From Gonatopus flavifemur (Eukaryota > Arthropoda > Insecta > Hymenoptera > Dryinidae), in contig JAFFJZ010000082.1 in the NCBI GenBank assembly GCA_018340375.1, positions 372,001 through 436,000 on the forward strand: a stretch of 64,000 nucleotides of DNA, read 5' to 3'. Each line of letters starts with the position of its first letter. The first letter of the stretch is position 1. Shown one piece after another: positions 55,673 through 64,000 of the stretch. The notes beneath the pieces are model-generated. The model saw only the letters and a program-made list of their open reading frames with translations. It did not search any database and had not been told where the DNA came from. A program made the position numbers and the translations under genes.

Positions 55673-56522
55673 TAATGTTCTTTTCCTCGTGAGAAGGATT
55701 TTGTGAATAGTAAGTGAAAATTGGTATTGAATTCTTCACTTCGTCATAGATTCAACAAATGATGATATGACCATCCTCTTTGTACCGACCGAATACTCAC
55801 TTCCATCCACAGATCTACGCTCTCGAAATCTACACTAGTTCTCATTGAGGGTGGTTTTATAGGAAACGGAGGGTGATTGGTGGTTGAAATGAGCGAGACA
55901 AAGTTATATGGAAGAAGGAGGAAGAGTTTTATTTCAAAGCTCAGTGAATTCAATACTAATGCTCAATACAAATCGATAATGTCTTCCTCCACAGGCATTG
56001 ATCCTTCTACCAATATCTAAAACAGTTCGAAAATGTCTCTCTTACAATATAATCATCGGAATATTCTATATAGTGTTAGTGTTATAGTGAATAGGGAACT
56101 TGAAGCACTCTGACCCCCACACGAACACAGTGAACTGTGTGACTTGCAATAAGCACGATGTCACTGTACACGTATGTGTATTACGGCAATCTTAGAAAAA
56201 CGAATGTTCATTATATCCCGCTCGCAATGAAGAGGACTCGTGAACACACGTAGCTGGAAGAGACAAAATAAGAATATATATGAGGATAAGCCTCCTGAAT
56301 TGAGATATTCGTTCAAGACGAATCTGCACTGATAACAAGACGTGCAAAAGCCGAGTTGTATCAAGTTCACCTTTTCTCCATTTTTGACTTATATTTATAT
56401 CGTGAGAAGTTTATTTTGAATCAGGTGCTACTCCAACACCTACCGGTTTTGTTTATAACTTTTTGTTATCAAATTATCAAATGATTTGATCGATTGTGAC
56501 TTTTCTTATCATTGGTTGTTTC
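55673..56522. other. Non-coding, nothing recognised
   Basis: Short open frames on the minus strand (55744-55953, 56161-56370) lack motifs. No repeat identified. Confidence 0.5.
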
Positions 56523-56574
56523 TTAACCCTTTGAGGCATGAATTGTCCCTTTGGACCAATATTGATGAGGTATG

Positions 56575-57480
56575 GTATTCTGAAGTTTTTGGGGTCGCTG
56601 ATTATGAATCCGGGGTCAGATTTCCGGAATTCAAGATGGCGGATGCAATATAGCAGACATGACATATGTGAATTGCGTGGATTTCTTGGAAAACTCGTAT
56701 ATTGGGGTTTGGGAAGTTGCTGATCACGAATCCGGGATCGGATTTCCGGAATTCAAGATGGCGAATGCAATATGGCGGACATGAAATCCGGAAATTGCGT
56801 GAACTGTCCGGAAACTATGTATATGGGGGTTTGGAGAGTCCTTGATTACGAATCCGGGATCAGATCTCCGGAATTCAAAATGGCGGATGCGATATAGTAG
56901 ACATGACATATGTGAATTGCGTGAATTTCCTGGAAAATTCGTATATTGGGGTGTGGAGAGTTGCTGATTACGAATCTGGGATCGGATTTCCGGAATTTAA
57001 GATGGCGAATGCAATATGGTGGACATGAAATCCGGAAATTGGGTGGATTCTCCGGGAACTGTGTAAATTGGGGTTCGGAGAGTTCCTAATTACGAACTCG
57101 GAATCAGCTTTCCGGAATTCAATATGGCGGACATGGCATATGTGAATTGCGTGAATATCCTGGAAAACTCGTATATTGGGGTGCGGAGAGTTGCTGATTA
57201 CGAATCTGGGATCGGATTTCCGGAGTTCGAGATGGCGAATGCAATATGGTGGACATGAAATCCGGAAATTGGGAAGATTCTTCGGAAACTGTGTAAATTG
57301 GGGTTCGGAGTGTTCCTCATTACGAATCCGGGATCAGATTCCCGAAATTCAAGATTGCGGATGCAACATGGCGGACATGAAATATGTGAATTGTGTGAAT
57401 TTCCTGGAAAATCCGTACACGAGAGTTTGGAGAGTCAATGATTAAGAATCCAGCATCTTATTCTTGAAATACAAGATAGC
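56575..57480 (+). repeat. ~123-bp subterminal repeats, piggyBac left arm
   Basis: About seven units. Each holds TCCGGAATTCAAGATGGCG, GATGCAATATGGCGGACATG, a GTGAATTTCCTGGAAAACTC-like stretch and GCTGATTACGAATCCGGGAT. Two unit types (with ACATATGTGAATTGCG or AAATCCGGAAATTG) alternate. The layout and words resemble the ~120-bp repeats of the giant element at 3170-4100. Confidence 0.85.
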
Positions 57481-58059
57481 TGGTCCAAAATGCTAGACGT
57501 CATGTTCGAATATGATGTTGGTTTCCAGTAAACTACGTGCTGTGTCGTTTTAGCGTTTGCAGATTTTGGATATGTGATTAGATCATCTGAATCTGAAGTA
57601 TCAAATACAGAATGATCAGTATAAGTATTCAAAATCGTTCGCAGTCTTCGAATTTGTGTACAGGGCGTGGGGAAATTCCGGATTCATCATCGAATCTCAA
57701 GAATTTTTTTACACGCATGTTAGGAGTGATTTATCATCAATCCGGCCCCAAATCACTGAGATTTGGAACAGCAAATGCTAATTATTCGACACCGGGCGTA
57801 TCAATTGATGTGAGAAAAATGAAGATCATGTGAAATACACTCAGACATTCTATTATCCGAAATACGCCTCCTCCTCTTGCCATTACCCAGAACTGACGTC
57901 GAGGACGTGGTAGGAATACTGATCCATTTGGTTTTGTTGACTTGTTTTTCACTGATTTGTCATGTTTTTTGCCTTTTGTTGAAATAATTTTTGGTGTTTT
58001 TGTCTTTCAAGTGATTTTAAAATTTTTGTTTTTTTTCTAAGCATTTTTCAAATTCTCAT

Positions 58060-58710
58060 TCATGGGGATATTCATCGATACAGTGATGAACATCATCAAA
58101 CTAAAATATCATTAGAAGTTCCAGGGTATCATTTTCATTTGGAGTGGAATTTCTTGGAACAATTAAAATCACTTGCAATGCAGAGTGGAACTTTATATTC
58201 TGTATAACTCAGAACGATTTCTTCTCATTCGCTGTTGTACTACACAGGGCACAACGTCTACGTTCCCCATGTTCCAGTAAACGCGCGACTATTCACAATC
58301 TTTTTCCTCACATAATTTGAGGTTTCTGACTACGCGTCATGAATAGTTCACTCTTTCTCCCCAATTTCGGAGTTTTTTCTCTCCTCTTACTATTTTCAGT
58401 CTGAACCCTTTCGATGTCAAATTATTCTTGTTTCCTTTTTCCACATAAGTAATATAGGCATTGGTGACGATAGTATCAATCAGATGCCAAAAAACTGTGG
58501 GTCACCATTTTTTTGATTCTCGATTGATTTGGTGAGTGGATTTGAGCATTTCTGCCTTATTGACGTAACCCTTGTGCTTGTTATAGTCGGCAGCAACGGT
58601 TAAACATTTCAGATCTAAACAAGACACATTTCTCCGCTCCCGTTCCACAGTTGTAGATTCAGGTGAATCGTGATAGTTCGATAAGAACATTTCAAGTTGA
58701 TTATGCATTT
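58060..58710 (-). pseudogene. Inverted fragment of piggyBac transposase C-terminus
   Basis: The minus strand encodes MFLSNYHDSPESTTVERERR, VAADYNKHKGYVNKAEML and INRESKKW. In other frames it continues towards 58230 with YITYVEKGNKNN and the Cys-rich end. It matches 60440-61110 of the plus-strand transposase. The catalytic Asp in ADYNK is retained. It forms the inner part of the element's left arm. Confidence 0.8.
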
Positions 58711-58957
58711 ATTTGATCCAGGTGATTCCTGGTGCTATGTGGGTAAGTTATCTCTGCATATAATATCGTTCCTTCGTGTGTTCTGTGTGCACTCATATTC
58801 CCATTCGACTCCACATTAAATATTGGCCTATGTGCACTCATGATATTTTAGAACCAACTGTACCAAACTATAGCTCTACACTGTGTCATAAGTCACTGTG
58901 ATTTATGAAGAAGCTGGTGTTCTTAATTACTTAGAATAATCAACTGGTTCGGTACAA

Positions 58958-61030
58958 ATGAGAGACGAACTTGTAGATTTCCCGAGTGACAATGAGTCGC
59001 TCGATGGTGAAGTTTCTGATAACGATGACGAAGACCTACCTCAGTCTTCTGATCCTGTCAATTATTTAGATATCGACGATGAATCCGATGAAGATATTCC
59101 ATGTGATCAATCAGGAAGTGCAGGCAACATATGGAAAAAAAGCTCAAAAGAAAAGATGATATGCCTTTTACTGAAGATTGTGGACCAAATATCCCAGATT
59201 CCATTTCATCGCCAATAGATATTTTCCACTGTCTTCTTCCTATAGATTTTATTGACGTCCTCGTAGCGCAAACGAATCTTTATATCGAAAAAACGCATAG
59301 TAAAGCAGATCCTGTATCGACAAACGAATTTTTGATATTTTTGGGCATCAATATCCTGATGGGTATAAAGAGACTTCCTTCATATAGAGATTATTGGTCA
59401 ATGAATCCTCAGCTCCATGATGCTTACATGAGTAAATTAATGACTGTCAATCGTTTCGGTCTTTTACTGAATCAATTCCATGTTAACGATGTAAGTAACG
59501 AAATTGCTAAGGGAGACTCAGGATATGATAAACTATCCAAAATAAGACCGATGATTGATAAATTAAATGAGACGTTCAAAAGTTGTTTCAAACCCAATCA
59601 ATATCAAGCTATCGACGAATCGATGATTAACCCTTAGCTGCCACACTGGGGTCAGACTGACCCCAACATGATTCTATCTTGAATTACCATCAAGAAACTC
59701 AATAATTCGAACTCTTCGCGCAATCTGGTGCCACTTTAGAGTTTCTTCACCTCACTCCACCCTAGCGTGACATGATTATCCATGTTTCATATAATTTTTT
59801 TCCATGAATTTTTTTACATGATACAGCGATGCCATGTGTGCTGCACACATAATTTTTGCACAACTTCGAAATCAATTTTCCTTTAGGTAAATTATTTGAC
59901 TGGAAATGGGAATAGTTTTAGTACTCTCTAAAATTTTTCCAAGGCTCATGTACGCATAGCTTGGCTTTGGTATACATTTACAGTTGGGGTCATCATCGAC
60001 CCCAGTGTGGCAGCTATGTTACACTGGCGAAGTGTGGCAGCTAAGGGTTAAATTTAAGGGTAGGAGTTCATTGAAACAGTACAATGCTGCCAAGCCAATA
60101 AAAAGAGGATACAAAGTATGGGTTCGTGCGGATCAAACTGGGTATGTCTGTGAGTTCCAAATCTACCCAGGAAAAGAGAAAGGTAGAACCGAAAAAGGAT
60201 TAGGTGCTCGAGTCGTACGGGATCTTACACAAGAACTTGTCGGTAAAAACCATATTGTTTTTTTTGATAACTTTTTCACAAGTATGGATCTCATGACTTC
60301 TTTGAAAGCCGACGGTATCTATGCTTGTTGAACAGTGCGTAGAGATCGGATTGGATTGCCAAGAGACGAAAAGCCTGATGAACAGATGGAGAGAGGGGCA
60401 CATGAATATCGTACATCTTCCACAGGAATCACCTGGATCAAATGGATGGATAATAAGCCTGTAAGATTCTTATCGAACTATCACGATCCATCTGAATCTA
60501 CAACTGTTGAACGAAAGCGAAAAGATGGTTCTCGTTTAGATATAAAATGTCCAACTATTGTTGCTGATTATAACAAACACATGAGTTACGTCGATAAAGC
60601 AGATATGCTCAAATCCACTTACCAAATCAATCGGAAATCGAAAAAATGGTGGCCCAGAATTTTTCGGCATCTGATTGATACTACCGTTACCAATGCCTTC
60701 ATCATTTATATGGAAAAGGGAAACAAGAACAATTGAACATTGGAATAGTTTAGACTAAAAATTGTAGAAGGCTTAGTTGGAGGGAAAACAACTCCGAAAT
60801 TGGGGAGGAAGAGCCAACCACTCATGGCGCGTAGTCATAAACCTCAAATATGTGAGGAAAAAAGATTAGCAGAGGCCGCGCATTTACCAGAATATGGGAA
60901 ACGTAGACGTTGTGCCTTGTGTAGTACAACAAAGAATGAAAAGAAATCGTTCTGGAGTTGTACAGAATGTAAAGTTCCACTCTGCCTTGCAAGTGATTCC
61001 AATTGTTCCAAGGAATTTCACGTCAAATGA
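58958..61030 (+). pseudogene. piggyBac transposase, interrupted by a MITE
   Basis: ATG at 58958 starts MRDELVDFPSDNESLDGEVS, an acidic N-terminus. A frameshift in an A-run near 59140 leads to the frame with PIDIFHCLLPIDFIDVL and FLGINILMGIKRLPSYRDYW. The first catalytic Asp is in AIDESM (59612). A 417-bp MITE with TTAA duplication cuts the gene at 59627-60051. After it: GYKVWVRADQTGYVCEFQIY, VFFDNFFTSMDL (second Asp), a TGA at 60329-60331 where the family has Gly in ACGTVR, then VADYNKHMSYVDKADML (third Asp) and KSKKWWPRIFRHLID. Two stops near 60734-60748 precede the C-terminal Cys-rich finger RRRCALCSTTKNEKKSFWSC and TECKVPLCL, ending at 61030. All three Asp survive, but the gene is dead. 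Confidence 0.9.
59631..60047. mobile_element. piggyBac-type MITE (417 bp) inside the transposase
   Basis: CCCTTAGCTGCCACACTGGG at 59631 and the complement GTGTGGCAGCTAAGGG ending at 60047 are inverted ends flanked by TTAA (59627-59630, 60048-60051). The right end has a duplicated TGTGGCAGCTA motif. No coding capacity. Confidence 0.93.
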
Positions 61031-61284
61031 ATATGATACCGTGGAACTTCCAATCATATTTGAATTTTATGACGTTCATCATTTCATTAATTGTAATATC
61101 TCCATGAATGAGAACTTGAAAACTGTTCGAACAAAGAATTATGAAACCATTTGAAAGACAAAAAAAACCAAAAATCGATTGAAAAAAAATCAATAAAAAA
61201 GCACACAAAAAAATTAATAAAAAAAGAAAAAAAAACAACAGATGTAATTGTATTCCCACCACGTCCTCGTCGTCAGTTTTGGGT

Positions 61285-61603
61285 ATTGCTGAGTGTGGGA
61301 ACCCGAGTGAAAACAAATCGGTCTGGCAGAGATCAGTGGGAGATGAATTGTTCAAGTATGGCCAATAAGACAATCCCATATGTTGGCCAGATAAGAACAA
61401 GTCGCGCATAAGTATGGCACTTGTATGGCTCAAACGACGTACAAAATTCAAAATTTCCAAGTACCTGAGCCATATGTGTGCCATACTTAGGCACGACTTG
61501 TTCCTATCTGGCTAACATATGGGATTGTCTCATTGGCCATACTTGGACAATTCATCGCTCACTGATCTCTGCCATACAGATTGGTTTTTACTCGGGAAGT
61601 GTG
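61285..61603. mobile_element. Palindromic MITE (~320 bp) in the piggyBac right arm
   Basis: GGCAGAGATCAGTGGGAGAT, TTCAAGTATGGCCAATAAGA and CATATGTTGGCCAGATAAGA on the left pair with their complements on the right around a centre near 61445. The uninterrupted partner in the left arm (57850-57890) lacks this segment, which confirms it as an insertion. Confidence 0.75.
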
Positions 61604-61919
61604 CCAAGGCGTATTTTGGCCAACAGAATGTGTGATGATATTGACTAATTTGTATCCACTGTTCCAAATCTTAGTAATTTGATGCCGGATTCGTGATCAA
61701 TGCCTCCCCACATTCCTGTATACAAAATTCTCGGGGCATTATGGACAAAATTTCGAAATCTCATTCCGATCATTCTAGATTTGGCACTTCAAATCTATAT
61801 TATCCCAAGCGTGCACGTATGTTGGCCCGTAATCTGTCCGATTTCGCGCCGGCACCTCGATTACGGCTCGATCTAGTCTCATATCCGAAATTCACAACCC
61901 CTGAAACCCGCTGCATGTA

Positions 61920-62435
61920 CCTACCAAACACAGTTTGTTATTACATCATAAGTACAATGTAACTCAAGATCACACGAAATATCACCTGTTCGTTACATGC
62001 AATGGACTGGTAAGGAGTAATTTCACAATCACGAAAAATTGCTACACTGTAACCACAATATAACATGTTTCATTTTAGTAACATCGTGGTGTCATCCCGT
62101 TGTTATAAGTTACATCATCAAATCCGATAAAATTTTTTAACACCAGTCTTGAGGTTGAACACACATATATATACACATATATGCGCGTGACTTCAAATCT
62201 GAGGTCAAAAAGTGTCTACGATGCATATTTTCCAGAGTAAAAATGTCATAACAATTGCTCACAACCACCATGTAACCAACACAAAGAATGTTATGTTATA
62301 ATGGCATTGCGACTACTTTTCACGAGTGTGAAATTACTCGTTACCAGTCCATTGCATGCAACGAACAGGTGACATTGCATGTGATTTTGAAGTTACGTTA
62401 CAATTATAATACAGTGACAAACTGTGTTTGGTGGG
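61920..62435. mobile_element. Palindromic MITE (~516 bp) in the piggyBac right arm
   Basis: CCTACCAAACACAGTTTGT at 61920 pairs with the complement of ACAAACTGTGTTTGGTGGG ending at 62435. The element is flanked by TA (61918-61919, 62436-62437). Inner arms contain CACCTGTTCGTTACATGCAA on both sides. Confidence 0.8.
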
Positions 62436-62574
62436 TAGTTTGCTAGGAACCAACGCCATCTCCGAACATGATGTCTAGCATTTTGGATCAGCTATGTTGT
62501 ATTCCAAGAATATGATCCTGGATTCTTAATCGTTGACTCTGCAAACCCTCATGTACGAATTTTTTAAGAAATTC

Positions 62575-62790
62575 ATGCAATTTTCAGATGTTATGTGCGC
62601 CATATTGCATCCACCATCCTAAATTCCGGAAACCTGATCCCGGATTCGTAATCAGCGGCTCCCCAAACCCCCATATACACAGTTTCCAGAAAATTCACAC
62701 AATTTCCGGATTTCATGTTCGCCATATTGCATCCGCCATTTTGAATTCCGTAAATCCAACCCCGGATTCGTAATCAGCGACCTCAAAAAC
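62575..62790 (-). repeat. ~123-bp subterminal repeats, piggyBac right arm
   Basis: Two units, inverted relative to 56575-57480: CGCCATATTGCATCCACCAT, TTCCGGAAACCTGATCCCGG and ATTCGTAATCAGCG. Confidence 0.85.
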
Positions 62791-63066
62791 TTCGCGACTC
62801 TATGTTTCATCGAATTTGCTCTTGTCCTTAAAGCTGTCATGAATTTTTTCGAGAAAATCACCATATTCTGGTTGATCATTCAATCATCACTAATTACTGA
62901 ATCAATATTTCTAGTCAAACGTATGATTTGAATGGAATTGAAGGTGTATTGAACGTATAAAGAATCAAAAACTTGAATACGACTGGTTAAAAAGTCGTTT
63001 GAATAATGAAAAAGTGATATTATCTAGGTGGGTCACTGGGTGACCCACCATGCCGCAAAGGGTTAA

Positions 63067-64000
63067 TCGATTCGATCTCGATTAAGATTCGATAAATTTT
63101 CGAATTCGAAGTATAAGATATTATTAAGTTACCTGTAATGAATTGAAGAAGGATCTTTCACCTTTACAAACTATGAATTAGTTATTTTGTTGTGCTCTTC
63201 AATTCTTCGTAAAAGATAAATGTAGGGCATTTGCATGTGATTCTCCTTTCACGATTTTCGTCGATCGAACGCGATTATGTCATCGTTCTTACACTCGTTA
63301 CACGTGTAGGTGTGTCAATTGTTATATTTGTGTCCGCGCTATGTTTACATTTTTTCATAACGCGTTCGTTCGACTTTTCACTTTACTCCGATGATAGATT
63401 CTTTTGATCTATTACATAATGAAATAGATCTTCTTTTCTTTATGATTTGAGTATCAACTTGTTAATATTTTGCTATTTTTACTATCGCGCGGTGTTGTGA
63501 CCGTACGAATGCATTTTCATACGTTCGTACCGTTACAATATAAAGTTGTATTATGTGAAAATATATAATAAATACATGATATCAATATTTTGCTTCACAT
63601 GACTATCACAAGAAATCTTTTTTGTTTGAATAATTTTACCATAAACCCAATATTGAGTACATGGAGTCGATTTGGACAAATAAATTGTTTATAAAAGAAT
63701 TGGGTACGGAATCTTTCACAAAATAGTATGATATTCGAATTCGTGAATCCCAAACCCATACACCTGCTTGAGAAATAAAATTATAAGAATTGTTTTCATA
63801 TTGATTTCAATATAACAATCCTATTCAAATAAACAGGTGAGAAGAAGAGAAAATGTTTTATAGAAAATTTCTTTCTCACAACATGAAAAAGGTATTTTCT
63901 TCTGAGCAATTTTTCTTCAGAATCAACAGTTTGTCCATGAAGAAGTTATAAACAATTGTTTATAAGAAGAACTGGATTCCGAAAGGTGCAAGAATAGTTC
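63067..64000. other. Intergenic, nothing recognised
   Basis: AT-rich sequence outside the piggyBac end; no convincing reading frame, repeat or RNA gene seen. Confidence 0.5.

Larger units (their letters stand above)
56527..63062 (+). mobile_element. piggyBac-type element with long inverted arms
   Basis: The ends CCCTTTGAGGCATG (56527) and CATGCCGCAAAGGG (to 63062) are inverted and flanked by TTAA (56523-56526, 63063-63066). Arms: ~123-bp repeats at 56575-57480 versus 62575-62790; 57480-58060 versus 61110-62560 (with two MITEs inserted in the right arm); and an inverted piece of transposase C-terminus at 58060-58710 versus 60440-61110. The transposase lies in the centre on the plus strand. 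The right end also contains the small hairpin GTGGGTCACTGGGTGACCCA. Confidence 0.85.

Noticed and set aside
61023..61484. 153-codon minus-strand frame with a hydrophobic Phe/Leu-rich stretch
   Set aside because: It is antisense to a lysine-rich, A-rich 3' flank of the piggyBac gene and runs into a palindromic MITE. The Phe/Leu run is the complement of poly-A.

Overview
The window looks like an AT-rich arthropod (most likely insect) nuclear genome. It has spliced genes with GT-AG introns, several DD34D mariner elements, jockey/CR1-like and RTE-like LINEs, a FLYWCH/MULE transposon, a piggyBac element, and one ordinary animal gene (a TMEM151 homologue). Apart from that gene, almost everything I can identify is mobile DNA stacked inside other mobile DNA. 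The order or species cannot be fixed from the sequence alone.

Layout. 1-535: right end of one copy of a large inverted-repeat element. 541-2860: Tc1/mariner-type element with ~450-bp arms. 2898-28852: a giant near-palindromic element with ends GGGGCATTCTTTG. Each arm carries ~120-bp 'CATATTGG' repeats, a copy of an unrecognised gene (here gene A) reading outward, and a ~163-bp tandem array. A RAG1/Transib-like pseudogene (11040-12275) sits at the centre. A hAT-type element (12433-23410, 8-bp target duplication) split the right-hand array. Inside the hAT lies a foldback element (14307-22516), inside that a mariner (15798-21695, TA duplication), and inside the mariner a LINE (16673-20070, AAGTT duplication) and a MITE (20496-21666).

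28853-33737: a 214-236-bp tandem repeat, a tRNA-like SINE head, a dead mariner (30477-31645) and a foldback element (31710-33006). 33736-41399: an RTE-type LINE on the minus strand, split by a 4.7-kb transposon (35268-39994). This transposon carries an apparently intact two-exon gene (584 aa) of the 'SDGCGGQNKN' (DUF7869-like) class, the most interesting object here. 42378-44211: four exons of the TMEM151 homologue, whose 5' exons are not identified. 44516-45598: two palindromic MITEs. 45028-50628: a MULE region with a FLYWCH/MULE transposase, an internally deleted mariner and peculiar ends built of short tandem motifs. 51048-52340: a nearly intact mariner. 53115-55530: a LINE on the minus strand that has lost its 3' half. 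56527-63062: a piggyBac element flanked by TTAA with long inverted arms, its transposase interrupted by a piggyBac-type MITE. 63067-64000: no feature recognised.

Recurring theme. Five elements (541-2860, 2898-28852, 14307-22516, 35268-39994, 56527-63062) have very long inverted arms that include inverted pieces of their own genes or terminal regions. Gene A and the intact DUF7869-like gene share the same acid spacing (D-x79/83-D-x41-D by residue difference, with a Cys pair upstream). This suggests one under-described class of DDE-like transposases. Domain names rest on motif recognition from memory; no searches were run.
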